DNA from: Kitasatospora cheerisanensis KCTC 2395
GTDB lineage: Bacteria; Actinomycetota; Actinomycetes; Streptomycetales; Streptomycetaceae
Assembly: GCF_000696185.1 (NCBI RefSeq)
Contig: NZ_KK853997.1
Span: 3,140,852-3,204,851, forward strand
Length of the DNA: 64,000 bases
Direction of reading: 5' to 3'
In this document: piece by piece, positions 49,042 through 61,111 of the stretch
Numbering within the stretch: position 1 is the first letter of the stretch
Layout of the letters: the number at the start of each line of letters is the position of its first letter
Program-made: the position numbers and the translations under genes
Notes under the pieces: generated by a model
The model's input: the letters and a program-made list of their open reading frames with translations, nothing else
Told to the model about the DNA's origin: nothing
Database searches by the model: none

Positions 49042-49734
49042 TCACTCCTCGTCGGGACCGTTGATCGCGCCCCCGGCCCCGGCGAAGTCCACCGCCGCGG
49101 CCCCGTCCTCCTTCAGGTGAATCACGCCGTAGTGGTAGCCGTGCCGGCGGTAGACCACGCTCGGCAGGCCGCTGTCCTTCTCCTGGAACAGGTAGAAGTC
49201 GTGGCCCACCAGCTCCATCGCGTACAGCGCCTGGTCCAGCGACATCGGCGCGGCGGAGTGGGTCTTCTCGCGGACCACCAGCGGCCCGTCCCCCTCGACC
49301 TCCAGGCTGCCCGCCAGCGTCTTGCGGACCGCGCCGTTGACGCCCTCGGTGGCCTCCGTCGCGGGCAGCTCGGCCAACGCGGCGGTCGCGGCGGCGACAC
49401 TCACCGGGCCGCGCCCGTTCGTGCCGCCCTTGTGCACCCGGCGGCGGTCGGCGGACTTGCGCAGCTGCGCCTCCAGCTTCGCCGAGGCCAGGTCGAGCGC
49501 GGCCCACGGGTCGTTGGCGGACGCCTCGGCCCGGATCACCGGGCCCCGGCTGCGGAGGGTGATCTCCACCCGGTCGGAGCGGTCGGCCTGCCGCGGGTTG
49601 TGCTCCTTGGACACCTCGACGTCCAGGCTGATCGCCTTGGCGTCGAACTTCTGGACCTTCTCCAGCTTCTCGGCCACGTGCTCGCGGAACCTCTGGGGCA
49701 CCTCGGTCTTGCGGCCCTTGACGACGATGTCCAC
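49042..49734 (-). CDS. hpf: Ribosome hibernation promoting factor, long form
   Basis: 230 residues. The N-terminal ~100 residues (MDIVVKGRKTEVPQRFREHVAEKLEKVQKF, with the helical KLEAQLRKSADRR) bind the 30S mRNA channel. A flexible Ala-rich linker joins to a C-terminal dimerisation domain (THSAAPMSLDQALYAMELVGHDFYLFQEKDSGLPSVVYRRHGYHYGVI). This long form makes 100S ribosome dimers in stationary phase and dormancy. GTG start at 49734. Confidence 0.95.
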   Translation of the reverse strand: MDIVVKGRKTEVPQRFREHVAEKLEKVQKFDAKAISLDVEVSKEHNPRQADRSDRVEITLRSRGPVIRAEASANDPWAALDLASAKLEAQLRKSADRRRVHKGGTNGRGPVSVAAATAALAELPATEATEGVNGAVRKTLAGSLEVEGDGPLVVREKTHSAAPMSLDQALYAMELVGHDFYLFQEKDSGLPSVVYRRHGYHYGVIHLKEDGAAAVDFAGAGGAINGPDEE

Positions 49735-50103
49735 GCAGAACTCCGATCCCTTGTGCTGACCGGCCCGGAGTGCGTCCCGGACCGGCGTGAGACCCAGCCG
49801 GACCAGCCGGTCACCGCCCGCCCCCGGAACACCGCCCGGGAGACCCGCGAGAACCGCCGGCCCCTTACCTCACTTCCTCCCCACCAGGAGCGTTCGAAAC
49901 CCCTGGAGCCCTCATGCAACACCTCACCCGGGGATCTCGCCTCCCCAGTCGAACGAACGTACCGACGGGCGGTCGGCGGTCCGGCTGTTCCCCCCTGTTT
50001 ACCCTCCTACGGGTGAAACAGTGGTGAACGACTGGACAACACGCCTGACACCGCCCACCGTATGGCTGAAGTCGCCGCCCGGCGAGCGTTCCGGAGGGGT
50101 TCC
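49735..50103. promoter_or_regulatory. Divergent non-coding region between hpf and comF
   Basis: 369 bases without a gene. The left part is the hpf leader; on the minus strand GTTT, 14 nt, GGGGA near 49880-49915 vaguely resembles a stress-sigma promoter and is not trusted. The right part carries the comF Shine-Dalgarno GGAGGGG (50092-50098). A long leader for hpf is likely. Confidence 0.4.
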
Positions 50104-50881
50104 GTGACGAGCCGCAGCACCGCCCACCGGCCCGGATCCGGACCCGCACCGATCCTCGCCGCCCTGCTCGACCTGCTGATCCCCGCCCGCTGCGCCGGCT
50201 GCGGCGACGGCGCCACCGGCCTGTGCCCGCCCTGCCGCGCGCTGATCGACGGCACCGCCGCCGGGCCGGCCGGGCCGGTCCGCCCGCCGCCCGGCCTGCC
50301 GCCGGTGCACGCCGCCGCCCCCTACGCCGGGCCGGTGCGCCAGCTGCTGATCGCCCACAAGGAACGCGGCGCGCTCCGGCTGGCCGCCCCGCTCGGCCGG
50401 GCGCTGGCCGCCGCGGTCCGGTCCGCCACCGGTGCGGGCGCCGCCCGCTGCTGCTGGTGCCGGTGCCGTCCGCCCGGGCCGCCACCCGGGCCCGCGGCCA
50501 CGACCCGATGCTGCGGCTGGCCCGGGCCGCGGCCCGCGAACTGCGCCGCGGCGGGGTGGCCACGCTGGTCGCCCCGGTGCTGCGGCAGGCCCGGCCGGTC
50601 GCCGACCAGGCGGGGCTGGGCGCGGCCGAGCGGCACCGCAACCTGCACGGGGCGCTGACCGTGCCGGCCCGGCTGGCCGCGCCGCTGGCCGGGCACCGGC
50701 TGGTGCTGGTGGACGACCTGGTCACCACCGGGGCGAGCCTCGCCGAGGCGGCCCGGGCGCTGCGCGCGGCGGGCTGCCCGCCGCGGGCGGCGGCCACCGT
50801 GGCGGCGGTCGCCCGGCGCGGCCCGGCCCGGGCCGGCGGGGTGCGCCGGCCGGGGAGGCGGGGCTCAGCCCGGGTAGATGA
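50104..50881 (+). CDS. comF: ComF-family phosphoribosyltransferase-like protein (apparent frameshift)
   Basis: About 259 residues. The N-terminal zinc motif is [15 protein letters not shown]. The PRTase domain ends with the PRPP-binding motif [17 protein letters not shown]. It matches ComFC/GntX, a competence/DNA-uptake-associated protein conserved beside lpqB-mtrB in actinobacteria (Rv3242c). One base is missing near 50446-50449, where coding shifts to [21 protein letters not shown]. The exact 3' end is uncertain (a second slip near 50830 would end it at 50881, overlapping the convergent lpqB end). GTG 50104 follows GGAGGGG. Confidence 0.72.
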
Positions 50882-52721
50882 AGGCGCCGGCCGGGGCCTT
50901 GCTGGGCACCTCGTGCCACTGGTTGTCCTTCAGCCGGTACAGGCCGCGCCCGGAGGCGGTCAGCACGGCCGGGCTGACCTGGTCGCTCTGCCCGCGGGCC
51001 TCGGTGGCGGACAGCGCCGTCATCGACTCGCCGCCCTGCAGCGGGGAGTCGGTGGACTGCGAGCCGTCGGTGCCCAGGAAGTGCAGCTGCTGCAGCCGGT
51101 CGGCCTCCTTGCCGAGCACCACCAGCTGGTCGGCGTCGCCCCAGGAGACGGCGGCGACCTCGGTGAGCTGCGGGGCGATGTCGCGCACCGCGGTGATCCG
51201 GGCGGCCGGCGCGGCGGCGGTGCCGCTGTGCGTGACCAGGCCGAGGGCCAGCGTGGTCGGGCCGTTGCCGCGGCGCAGCAGCAGCGCGATCCGGGTGCCG
51301 TCGGAGGAGATCCGCAGCGACTGCACGGAACGCCCGTCGAGGTCGTCGACCGTCACGGGGACGACGGTGCGGTCGCGGACCATCAGCACCTTGGGCGCGG
51401 CCGGGTCGCGGTCGACCAGCCACAGGTCCTGGCGGCCGTCCCAGCTGGGCGAGGCCAGGCCCTGGCCGGGCTGCGGGGCGCGGCTGGAGGTGACGGACTC
51501 GCCGTACTTGTCGGTCTCGGTCAGGCCGGTGCGGAACAGGTTGCGGCCGTCGTTGGCGATCACCGCGGCGGCGTTGCCGTCCCGGCGGACGGCGAGTTCG
51601 CCGATCCTGGGCTGGCCGTTCTGCGAGACCTGGCCGAGCACGCCGGGGACGGGGGCCGGCTCCATGCCGTCCAGGTAGCGGGTGAGGCGGCCGTCGGTGA
51701 GCTGGATGTAGGCCTGCGTGCCGTTCGCGCCGCCGGCCAGCACGCCGGGCGCGACCTGCGCGGCCTCGGCGGCGGTGATGGTGCAGCCGCCGTTCTTGGG
51801 CGTGGACAGGTCGAGCCGGTCCAGCTTGCCCTGCTGGTCGACCAGGGTCTGGAAGAGCTGCTGCGCCATCTGCCGGCAGCCGGTCTGGTTCTTGCCGAGG
51901 TCGGTGCCGTCCACCTTGACGGTGGCGACCCGGTTGTCGCCGGCGGTGACGCCGAGCACCTTGATGCCGTCGAGCTTGGAGGTGACCACCGGGCGCAGCC
52001 ACTGGGAGGGCCCGTCGGCGGTAGCCTGGGCGGCCTCGGTGAGCGGGTCTATTCGGCGGCGCAGGTAGATCGGGTCGGCGACCAGCACCGGGTTGGCCTG
52101 GGCGCGTTCGCTGGTCGGGTCGGGGGCGGCGAAGAAGTACCGGTGGACCGGCTTGTAGGTGTTCTTGAAGTTGGTCTGGTCGACGATCAGCCCGTCGGGC
52201 AGCGCGTCGATCCGCCACTGGCCGGCGTCGGGGCCCTCGGCGACCTTCACGAAGGTGAAGTCCTGCTGGTAGGCGTCGCCGGAGCGGGCCTGGTAGGTGT
52301 GCCGGCCGTCGAGTTCGGCGACCTGGGTGCCGCTGACGCTGAGCTGCGCGGTGGTCGCGTCCTGCGCCGGGACGGGGTGGCTCAGGTGCGGGGCCTCGGC
52401 CAGCACCACCACCTGCGCGTCGGGGCGCCAGCGCTTGGCGGCGTCCGGGGTCAGGTACTGCTTGGCGGTGTCGTAGTCGGCCTGGTCCGCGTTGGAGGAG
52501 TCGAGGAAGCCGGCCAGCAGGTCGCCGGGGCTCTCGCCCCGGTGCGGGGCGACCGGGTAGACGTGCACCTGGACGCCGTCGGCGGCGCCCTGCGGTGCGC
52601 CGAGGCGCTGCGGCGCGCCGCCGGAGGGCATCGCGACGCACCCGGTGGCGGCGGCCGCGAGCAGGGCGGCGCCGCCCAGCGCGCGGGTCCGTCGCTCAGC
52701 CGTCCTGTCGTTCCTGTGCAC
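50865..52721 (-). CDS. lpqB: Lipoprotein LpqB, accessory to MtrAB
   Basis: 618 residues. Lipoprotein signal: basic N-terminus ([16 protein letters not shown]), short hydrophobic [11 protein letters not shown] with lipobox Cys. It has a GerMN domain (about 40-330) and a beta-propeller-like C-terminal half (about 350-618). In actinobacteria it sits outside the membrane and modulates the sensor kinase MtrB and cell wall/division. GTG 52721 overlaps the end of mtrB by 26 nt, so it is co-translated. Confidence 0.94.
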   Translation of the reverse strand: MHRNDRTAERRTRALGGAALLAAAATGCVAMPSGGAPQRLGAPQGAADGVQVHVYPVAPHRGESPGDLLAGFLDSSNADQADYDTAKQYLTPDAAKRWRPDAQVVVLAEAPHLSHPVPAQDATTAQLSVSGTQVAELDGRHTYQARSGDAYQQDFTFVKVAEGPDAGQWRIDALPDGLIVDQTNFKNTYKPVHRYFFAAPDPTSERAQANPVLVADPIYLRRRIDPLTEAAQATADGPSQWLRPVVTSKLDGIKVLGVTAGDNRVATVKVDGTDLGKNQTGCRQMAQQLFQTLVDQQGKLDRLDLSTPKNGGCTITAAEAAQVAPGVLAGGANGTQAYIQLTDGRLTRYLDGMEPAPVPGVLGQVSQNGQPRIGELAVRRDGNAAAVIANDGRNLFRTGLTETDKYGESVTSSRAPQPGQGLASPSWDGRQDLWLVDRDPAAPKVLMVRDRTVVPVTVDDLDGRSVQSLRISSDGTRIALLLRRGNGPTTLALGLVTHSGTAAAPAARITAVRDIAPQLTEVAAVSWGDADQLVVLGKEADRLQQLHFLGTDGSQSTDSPLQGGESMTALSATEARGQSDQVSPAVLTASGRGLYRLKDNQWHEVPSKAPAGAFIYPG

Positions 52722-54795
52722 CGGTGGTCCCCTCCTGGTCGGTCTCGGCGCCGTCCGGTGCGGGCGGGGCCGGGTGGGTCGGGCGGCCGCTGCGGTCCAC
52801 CACGATCTGCGCACCGGTGGCACCGTAACCGGCGGCTCCGGCGCGGACGTCGGACGGGTCGGCCACCGGGACGGCGCTCGGCCGGCCGAGGCCGGGGCCG
52901 ATGCTGAGCACGCCGCCGAGGCCGGAGCCGAAGGTGTGCCGCTCGGCGTCCGGGGTCTCCGGGACGGCGGTGGACTCGCCGCCGCGCACCGCGCGCCGGT
53001 AGGGCGCGCCGACCGAGGACATGCCGCGGTTGTGCCGGGAGTCCTCCGGCTCCAGCCGGAACGGGGCCCGGGAGATCTCGCCGCCGCGGGTGCGCGGCAG
53101 GGTGAGCCGGAAGTGCGAGCCGCCGCCGGGCTCACCCCAGGCCTGCAGCCAGCCGCCGTGCAGGTGGGCGTCCTCGACCGCGATGGACAGGCCGAGGCCG
53201 GTGCCGCCGGTGGTGCGGACCCGGGACGGGTCGGCGCGCCAGAACCGGTGGAAGACCCGGGAGGCCTCGCCGGGCTTGAGGCCGATGCCGTAGTCGCGCA
53301 CGCCGACGGCGACCGCGCCGTCGCCCGCGCCGAGCCGGATCACCACGTCCCGGCCCTCGCCGTGTTCGAGCGCGTTGACCACCAGGTTGCGCAGGATGCG
53401 TTCGATCCGGCGGCTGTCGACCTCGGCGATCACCGGGTTCTCGCCGCCGCGGATCAGCACCGCGCTGCCCTTGGCGCGGGCCAGCGGGTCGGCGGCCTCG
53501 ACGACGCGGGTGACGATGTCGCGCAGGTCGACGGGTTCGGCGTCCAGGATGGCCGCGCCGGCGTCGAAGCGGCTGATCTCCAGCAGGTCGGCGAGCAGCG
53601 ATTCGAAGCGGTCGAGCTGGTCCTGGAGCAGTTCCGCGGAGCGGGCCGCCATCGGGTCCAGGTCCTCGCGGCTGTCGTAGATCAGGTCGGCGGCCATCCG
53701 CACCGTGGTCAGCGGGGTGCGCAGCTCGTGCGAGACGTCGGAGACGAACCGCCGCTGGACCCGGGAGAGTTCCTCCAGTTTGCGGATCTGCGCCTGGAGG
53801 CCGTTGGCCATCCGGTTGAACGAGTCGCCGAGGCGGGCGATGTCGTCGGTGCCGGTGACCTTCATCCGCTCGTCGAAGTGCCCGTCGGCCAGCCGCTCGG
53901 AGATCCCGGCCGCCATCCGCACCGGGGTGACGACCTGGCGGACCACCAGCCAGGCGATGCAGCCCAGCAGGATGACCAGGAACAGCCCGGCGGTGGCCAG
54001 GGTGCCGATCACCAGGTTGAGGGTGCTGGTCTCCTGGTAGAAGGAGAACACGTAGTACAGCTGGTACGGGTTGCCGTCGGGGCCGGTGAACTGCTTGCCG
54101 ATCGCCAGGCCCTTGTTGTCGTCGGGCTTGGCCTGGCTGTCCGGGGCGCGGTGCAGCTTGACCGGCTGCTCGTGCGGGACGGACGGCTCGGCGGCGACCA
54201 GGGCGCGCAGCTCGGGGGTGATCGAGTCGGGCAGGATCGAGCCCGAGTAGCGGGCGCCGCGCAGGCCGGCGCTGGAGGCGCTCTCCTCCTGGCCGCCGGG
54301 GGCGATGGCGATCACCGAGTAGACGCCGGCGCCGCCGGACGCCAGGTCGGAGACCTGCTTGGTCAGCCAGGCGTTGATCTGGTCGCGGGTCGGGTCGGCG
54401 GTCGCACCGGCCTTGGCCTGCAGGTTGATCGCTTCGTTGATCTTGTCCTGCTCGATCTGGAAGCCGCCGATGGCCTGCCCGTGGGCGGCCTTCTGCTTGG
54501 CCTCCAGCAGGCCGTTGCGGACCTGGGCGACCACCACCACGCCGAGCACCAGCACCAGCACGAACGACAGCAGCAGCGTCGCCGCGACCACCCGCAGCTG
54601 GATCGAGCGGCGGTACAGCGCCAGCGCCCGGCCGACCGGGCGGCGGAACTGGCGGGTCACCGGCGCGAGCAGCGCCGTCCACCAGCGCCGCCGGCGGGGC
54701 CGGCCGGTGGTGGAGCTCAGCACGTCGCCGCGCACAGCGGCCTCCCCGTCGGCGAACTCGTCCGACGGGGAGGCCTCAGCCTGCACTTCGCTCAT
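52696..54795 (-). CDS. mtrB: Sensor histidine kinase MtrB
   Basis: 699 residues. A ~65-residue basic cytoplasmic start precedes TM1 (~70-92), then a ~170-residue extracytoplasmic domain, TM2, HAMP ([22 protein letters not shown]), HisKA with [13 protein letters not shown] and an HATPase ([36 protein letters not shown]). About 130 residues of disordered Pro/Gly/Ala tail follow the kinase core, longer than mycobacterial MtrB. Works with MtrA and LpqB in cell-wall, division and secondary-metabolism control. Confidence 0.95.
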   Translation of the reverse strand: MSEVQAEASPSDEFADGEAAVRGDVLSSTTGRPRRRRWWTALLAPVTRQFRRPVGRALALYRRSIQLRVVAATLLLSFVLVLVLGVVVVAQVRNGLLEAKQKAAHGQAIGGFQIEQDKINEAINLQAKAGATADPTRDQINAWLTKQVSDLASGGAGVYSVIAIAPGGQEESASSAGLRGARYSGSILPDSITPELRALVAAEPSVPHEQPVKLHRAPDSQAKPDDNKGLAIGKQFTGPDGNPYQLYYVFSFYQETSTLNLVIGTLATAGLFLVILLGCIAWLVVRQVVTPVRMAAGISERLADGHFDERMKVTGTDDIARLGDSFNRMANGLQAQIRKLEELSRVQRRFVSDVSHELRTPLTTVRMAADLIYDSREDLDPMAARSAELLQDQLDRFESLLADLLEISRFDAGAAILDAEPVDLRDIVTRVVEAADPLARAKGSAVLIRGGENPVIAEVDSRRIERILRNLVVNALEHGEGRDVVIRLGAGDGAVAVGVRDYGIGLKPGEASRVFHRFWRADPSRVRTTGGTGLGLSIAVEDAHLHGGWLQAWGEPGGGSHFRLTLPRTRGGEISRAPFRLEPEDSRHNRGMSSVGAPYRRAVRGGESTAVPETPDAERHTFGSGLGGVLSIGPGLGRPSAVPVADPSDVRAGAAGYGATGAQIVVDRSGRPTHPAPPAPDGAETDQEGTTGAQERQDG

Positions 54796-54797
54796 CC

Positions 54798-55475
54798 TCA
54801 GCTGGGCCCGGCCTTGTAGCCGACGCCGCGGACGGTGACCACGATCTCGGGGCGCTCCGGATCCTTCTCGATCTTGGAGCGCAGGCGCTGCACGTGCACG
54901 TTGACCAGCCGGGTGTCGGCGGCGTGCCGGTAGCCCCAGACCTGCTCCAGCAGCACCTCGCGGGTGAACACCTGCCAGGGCTTGCGGGCCAGCGCGACCA
55001 GCAGGTCGAACTCCAGCGGGGTCAGCGGAATGCCGCGGCCCTCGCGCTTGACCGAGTGCCCGGCGACGTCGATCACCAGGTCACCGATGGTCAACTGCTC
55101 GGGCGTGGGCTCCTCGGCCCGGCGCAGCCGGGCCCGGACCCGGGCGACCAGCTCCTTGGGCTTGAACGGCTTCGTCACGTAGTCGTCGGCGCCGGACTCC
55201 AGGCCGACCACGATGTCGACCGTGTCGGTCTTCGCGGTCAGCATGACGATCGGAATGCCCGACTCGGCCCGGATCTGGCGGCACACGTCGATGCCGTCCC
55301 GTCCGGGCAGCATCAGGTCGAGCAGTACGAGGTCCGGCTTGGTCTCCCGGAAGGCGGCCAGCGCCTTGTCCCCGTCCGCGACGAAAAACGGCTCAAAACC
55401 CTCACCACGCAGCACGATGCCGAGCATCTCGGCCAGTGCGGTGTCGTCATCGACGACGAGGACACGTCCCTTCAT
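54798..55475 (-). CDS. mtrA: Response regulator MtrA
   Basis: 225-residue OmpR-type regulator. VVDDD pocket, phospho-acceptor D53 (LVLLDLMLPGRDG), YVTKPFKPKEL, and a winged helix with VFTREVLLEQVWGYRHAADTRLVNVHVQRLRSKIE, near-identical across actinobacteria. It lies 2 nt before mtrB. Start ATG 55475. Confidence 0.96.
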   Translation of the reverse strand: MKGRVLVVDDDTALAEMLGIVLRGEGFEPFFVADGDKALAAFRETKPDLVLLDLMLPGRDGIDVCRQIRAESGIPIVMLTAKTDTVDIVVGLESGADDYVTKPFKPKELVARVRARLRRAEEPTPEQLTIGDLVIDVAGHSVKREGRGIPLTPLEFDLLVALARKPWQVFTREVLLEQVWGYRHAADTRLVNVHVQRLRSKIEKDPERPEIVVTVRGVGYKAGPS

Positions 55476-55700
55476 GGCTCCATCTTCTCATCACGCGAAT
55501 GTGACCTGACGCACAGCCGTTCCTTTGCCGCCCCCCGACCGCCGGCCGAACCAGTCATACCATCGCAAAGGTATCGGCTCCGCGGCCATGCCCGGACCGT
55601 TGTCGATCAGCAACGGGATACCCCTGGGGTCCGCGTGCGCACCATGGCACGATAAGCACCCCGAAGCACCCGTCCCAGGGTGCCCCGACGAGGAGCGTCG

Positions 55701-56780
55701 ATGACCGAGACCCCGGGTTGGACTTCACCCGGTTCTCCCGAGCCCGCACCCGGAGCGCCCGAATCCGGCCACCAGGCTCCCCAGGCACCACAGGCCACCG
55801 CCGCCCCCCTGCCGCCGCACCCCGCACCGGCCCCGCCGCACGGCCCGACGCCCGGCATCGTCCCGCTGCGCCCGCTCGGCTTCGCCGAACTGATGGACGG
55901 CGCGTTCGCCCTCGTCCGCCGCTACTGGAAGACCGCGTTCGGGCTCAGCCTGGTGCTGGCCTGCGTCCTCGAACTGGTCCAGGCCGGCGTCTCCTGGTGG
56001 ATCCACGTCTCCGGCACCGAACTGCAGGCGACGTTCTCCTCCTACTACACGTACCCGCTGGCCATGCTCGCCGGCGTGATCTCCACCGGCCTGCTCACGC
56101 CCGTCATCGGCAACAGCCTGCTCGGCCGCGACACCGGCCCCAAGGAGGCCTGGGCGCAGGCCCGGCCGCACCTCGGCCGGCTGATCGGCCTGGCCCTGCT
56201 GCACACCCTGATCATGCTCGGCTCGCTCGCCGGCCTGATCGTCCCGATCATCCTGCTGGCCGTCCGGGGCGACGAGCCCGCCCTGCTGATCCTCACCCCG
56301 CCCGCCCTGGTGCCCGCGCTCTGGATCGGCGTCAAGCTGTCCTTCGCCGCCCCCGCGCTGGTCCTGGAGAAGCAGACCGTCCTCGGCTCCCTCAAGCGCT
56401 CCTGGCACCTGGTTCGCGGCTCCTGGTGGCGGATCTTCGGCGCCGTGCTGCTGTTCAGCCTCTGCGTCGGGCTGCTCTCCGCGGTGCTCACCGTCCCCGG
56501 CGAGATCGTCGCGATGCTGATCGGCGGCACCCCGGGCACCCCCGACGCCTCCGACGGCGCCGCCGCGGTCAGCATCGCCATCATGGCGGTCTGCGGCACC
56601 CTCGCGAAGACCCTCACCATCCCGCTCACCGGCGCCCTGCTCGGCCTGCTCTACGTCGACCAGCGGATCCGCCGCGAGGCCCTCGACCTCGAACTCGCCC
56701 GCGCCGCCGGCCTGCCCGGCCACTACGCGCCCGCACCCGCCGCGCCCGTCCCGGGCCAGTACACCCCGCCGGGAGCCTGA
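55701..56780 (+). CDS. Multi-pass membrane protein with disordered Pro-rich N-terminus
   Basis: 359 residues. The first ~55 are Pro/Ala/Gly-rich; then IVPLRPLGFAELMDGAFALVRRYWKTAFGLS, which is typical of the glycerophosphodiester-phosphodiesterase membrane-domain-like family (GPDPase_memb). About six helices follow. It ends in a Pro/Ala tail. Probably in the operon with the DUF4129/DUF4350/MoxR/DUF58 genes (6-nt spacing to the next gene). ATG 55701 has GAGGAG upstream. Confidence 0.85.
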   Translation: MTETPGWTSPGSPEPAPGAPESGHQAPQAPQATAAPLPPHPAPAPPHGPTPGIVPLRPLGFAELMDGAFALVRRYWKTAFGLSLVLACVLELVQAGVSWWIHVSGTELQATFSSYYTYPLAMLAGVISTGLLTPVIGNSLLGRDTGPKEAWAQARPHLGRLIGLALLHTLIMLGSLAGLIVPIILLAVRGDEPALLILTPPALVPALWIGVKLSFAAPALVLEKQTVLGSLKRSWHLVRGSWWRIFGAVLLFSLCVGLLSAVLTVPGEIVAMLIGGTPGTPDASDGAAAVSIAIMAVCGTLAKTLTIPLTGALLGLLYVDQRIRREALDLELARAAGLPGHYAPAPAAPVPGQYTPPGA

Positions 56781-56785
56781 CGACC

Positions 56786-57460
56786 ATGGGACTCCGGGGG
56801 GGAGGGACGCTGCTCGCGGACGGCGTCCCGGTGACCGTGCCGCGCGACGCCGCCCGCGACGCCGCGCACGAAGAACTCCGCAAGGCCGTCTACCACCAGC
56901 ACGAACCCGGCCTGGTCGACCGCTTCCTGACCTGGCTCCAGGACCGGCTCGACGAGCTGTTCAACGGCGCCGGCGCCCCGCTCGGCGGCGGCGACGGCGC
57001 CGCCCTGGCCGTGCTGGTCGTCATCGTCGCGGTCGTCGCCGTGCTGCTCTGGCGGCGCTACGGCGCGCCCCGCCGCGAAGCCCGCTCCACCGGCACGCTG
57101 TTCGCCGCCGACGGGCCGCGCAGCGCCGCCCAGCACCGCGAGGCCGCCGCCGGGCACGCCGCCCGCGGCGACTGGGCCGACGCCGTCCGCGAGCAGATGC
57201 GCGCCCTGGTCCGCGGCCTGGAGGAGCGCACCGTCCTCGACCCGCGCCCCGGCCGCACCGCCGACGAGGCCGCCGCCGAAGCCGGCCGCGCCCTCCCCGA
57301 ACGCGCCCGCGAACTCGCCTCCGCCGCAAGGCTGTTCGACGACATCGCGTTCGGCGAACGGACCGCCGACGAGCCCGCCTACCGGCTCCTCGCCGACCTC
57401 GACCGCGCCCTCGAACGCACCCGCCCCACCCCCGTGGCCGCCGGCGGAGGAACCGCATGA
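56786..57460 (+). CDS. DUF4129 domain membrane protein
   Basis: 224 residues. Short N-terminal segment, one membrane helix (about 73-90, ALAVLVVIVAVVAVLLW), and a C-terminal helical DUF4129 domain with QMRALVRGLEERTVLDPRPGRTADEAA. This family accompanies MoxR-type ATPases and DUF58 proteins and resembles the non-transglutaminase part of TgpA-like proteins. ATG overlaps neither end but the stop overlaps the next start (ATGA). Confidence 0.85.
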   Translation: MGLRGGGTLLADGVPVTVPRDAARDAAHEELRKAVYHQHEPGLVDRFLTWLQDRLDELFNGAGAPLGGGDGAALAVLVVIVAVVAVLLWRRYGAPRREARSTGTLFAADGPRSAAQHREAAAGHAARGDWADAVREQMRALVRGLEERTVLDPRPGRTADEAAAEAGRALPERARELASAARLFDDIAFGERTADEPAYRLLADLDRALERTRPTPVAAGGGTA

Positions 57461-58695
57461 CCACCACCGCACCCCGCCCGCCACGGCCGACCCCGCGGAA
57501 CCGCCCGCCGGACCCGGCCCCGCACCCGCCGCCGCCCCCGCGCCACCGTGCGCGCCCTGTGGCGGCGCTGGCGCTGGTGGCTGCTCTCCGGCCTCGCCCT
57601 GCTGCTGGTCGGCACCATGGTCGCCGGCATCCCCGGCTCCGACTCCTACGCGCCGCTCGACCCGCGCTCCGGCGCCCCCGGCGGCACCCGCGCCGCCGAC
57701 CAGCTCCTCCAGCAGCGCGGCGTCACCAGCCGCACCGCCACCTCCGAGAGCGAACTCACCGCCGCCCTGCGCGCCGACGACACCACCGTCGTCCTCAGCT
57801 ACCCCGACGAGCTGCCCTACCAGGAACTCGCCCGGCTCGCCGCCCTGCACCGCGGCGCCCGCAGCCGGCTGGTGCTGGTCGCCCCCGACCAGCCCGTCCT
57901 GAACGCCTTCAGCCCGGGCATCTCCACCTACTACTCCGACGCCGACGGCAACACCCCCGTCGAGCCGTCCTGCAAGCTCCCCGAGGCGGTCAACGCCGGC
58001 GCCGCCCAGCTCGGCGGCCAGAGCTACGACCCCGGCCCCTCCGACACCGGCTGCTACCCGCACGGCGGCACCCGCCGCTCCCTGGTCAGCCGCACCACCG
58101 GCACCCAGCAGGTGGTCGTCGTCGGCAGCGCCCGGCCGTTCACCAACGAACGCCTCGACCGCGAGGGCAACGCCGCACTCGCCCTCGGCCTGTTCGGCGC
58201 CCACCGCCAACTGGTCTGGCAGACCCCCGGCCACAACGTCGCCGCCACCGCCACCGGCGGCCACAAGACCATCGACGAACTGATCCCGTCCGGCTGGCAC
58301 TGGGCCGCCCTGCAGCTCACCTTCGCCGCGCTGCTCGCCGTGGTCTGGCGCGCCCGCCGGCTCGGCCCCGTGCTCAGCGAACGGCTGCCCGCCGTGGTCC
58401 GCGCCTCCGAGACCACCGAGGGCCGCGCCCGGCTCTACCACCGCGCGAACGCCCGCGGCCACGCCGCCGAGACCCTGCGCCGCGCCACCCGCCGCCGGGC
58501 CGCCGCCGCCCTCGGCCTCCCGCACACCGCCGGGGACCCCGAACCGACCGCCCTCACCGAGGCCGCCGCCGCCCGGCTCGGACGCCCCGCAGCCGACCTC
58601 CAGCACCTGCTGTACGGCCCGGCCCCCACCGACGACGCCGCCCTGCTGCGGCTCGCCGACGAACTCGACGACATCGAATGGCAGGTACGACAGCC

Positions 58696-58699
<4 letters not shown>
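57457..58699 (+). CDS. DUF4350 domain protein (two apparent frameshifts in N-terminus)
   Basis: About 414 residues. A disordered Pro/Ala-rich N-terminus leads into one membrane helix ([22 protein letters not shown]). The extracytoplasmic DUF4350 domain then contains [23 protein letters not shown], and a second helix and cytoplasmic tail follow. DUF4350 is a GATase-like/ThuA-like domain that accompanies MoxR. Two missing bases within 57478-57545 break the proline-rich N-terminus; an internal GTG at 57548 could also start a shorter product, but the ATGA overlap with the DUF4129 gene supports 57457. Confidence 0.78.
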
Positions 58700-59682
<983 letters not shown>

Positions 59683-59768
59683 CCGCCCACCGCCAGGGGA
59701 GCACCCCTCCCCCGGCCCGCAGGCCGGCCCGACGCGTCCACTGCTCCAGAAAGCGAGCCCAGCACCCC

Positions 59769-61082
59769 ATGGCCCTGACCGGCCGCACGGCCCTCATCGC
59801 CGCCCTCGGCGCCCTCCTGGTCGGCCTCGTGCTCCCCTCCTGGACCCGCATCGCCGTGGTCATGCTGCCGCTGCTCGCCGCGATCGCCACCGACCTGGTG
59901 CTCGCCGCCCCCGTCCGCCGCCTCACCCTGGAACGCTCCGGCAACCCCAGCGTCCGCCTCGGCGAGGCCGTCGACGTCGACCTGCTCGTCGGCAACCCGT
60001 CCCGCCGCCCGCTGCGCGCCCGGATCCGCGACGCCTGGTACCCCTCCGCCTGGGCCCCCGGCAGCTCCCTCACCGCCTCCCGGCACACCGTCGCCATCCC
60101 CGCCGGCGAACGCCGCCGCCTCACCACCCGGCTCGCCCCCACCCGGCGCGGCGACCACCACAGCGGCAAGGTCACCGTCCGCTCGCTCGGCCCGCTCGGC
60201 CTGGCCGGCCGGCAGGCCAACCTCGACGCCCCCTGGCGGGTCCGCGCCCTGCCGCCGTTCGCCAGCCGCAAGCACCTCCCGTCCCGCCTCGCCCGCCTGC
60301 GCGAACTCGACGGCCGCACCTCCGTCCTGACCCGCGGTCAGGGCACCGAGTTCGACTCCCTGCGCGAGTACCTCCCCGGCGACGACGTCCGCTCCATCGA
60401 CTGGCGGGCCAGCGCCCGCCGCAGCGTCGTCGCCGTCCGCACCTGGCGCCCCGAACGCGACCGGCACGTCCTCGTCGTCCTCGACACCGGCCGCACCTCC
60501 GCCGGCCGCGTCGGCGACGCCCCCCGCCTGGACGCCGCCCTCGACGCCGCCCTGCTGCTCACCGCCCTCGCCACCAAGGCCGGCGACCGCGTCGACCTGC
60601 TCGCCCACGACCGCCACCGCCGGACCGCCGTCGCCGGACGCTCCCCCTCCGAGATCCTCCCCGCGTTCACCGACGCGATGGCCCTCCTGGAACCCGCCCT
60701 GATCGAGACCGACCTGCGCGCCATGGTCTCCACCGCCCTCCGGATGGCCCCCCACCGCTCCCTGATCGTCCTCCTCACCGGCCTCGACGCCCACCAGATC
60801 GAGGACGGCCTGCTGCCCCAACTCCCCCTGCTCACCAAGCGCCACGAGGTCGTCCTCGCCTCCGTCGCCGACCCGCGCCTCGACGAACTCGTCAACACCC
60901 CCCGCACCACCGTGCGCGACGTCTACGGCGCCGCCGCCGCCGAACAGACCCGCGCCGACCGCCGCCGCACCGCAGACCTCCTCACCCGCCGCGGCATCAC
61001 CGTCCTCGACGCCCCGCCCGAGGCCATCGCCCCCGCCCTCGCCGACACCTACCTCACCCTCAAGGCCGCCGGCCGCCTCTGA
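59769..61082 (+). CDS. DUF58 domain (VWA-like) protein
   Basis: 437 residues with two N-terminal membrane helices (about 8-45), a beta-rich middle, and the C-terminal DUF58 domain with [27 protein letters not shown], followed by a VWA-like metal site region ([13 protein letters not shown]). The family is the usual partner of MoxR ATPases. It begins 86 nt after the MoxR gene, which may hold a promoter or just a leader. Confidence 0.92.
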   Translation: MALTGRTALIAALGALLVGLVLPSWTRIAVVMLPLLAAIATDLVLAAPVRRLTLERSGNPSVRLGEAVDVDLLVGNPSRRPLRARIRDAWYPSAWAPGSSLTASRHTVAIPAGERRRLTTRLAPTRRGDHHSGKVTVRSLGPLGLAGRQANLDAPWRVRALPPFASRKHLPSRLARLRELDGRTSVLTRGQGTEFDSLREYLPGDDVRSIDWRASARRSVVAVRTWRPERDRHVLVVLDTGRTSAGRVGDAPRLDAALDAALLLTALATKAGDRVDLLAHDRHRRTAVAGRSPSEILPAFTDAMALLEPALIETDLRAMVSTALRMAPHRSLIVLLTGLDAHQIEDGLLPQLPLLTKRHEVVLASVADPRLDELVNTPRTTVRDVYGAAAAEQTRADRRRTADLLTRRGITVLDAPPEAIAPALADTYLTLKAAGRL

Positions 61083-61111
61083 CCCACCTGTCGCCAGCTC
61101 GGGAGCCGACC

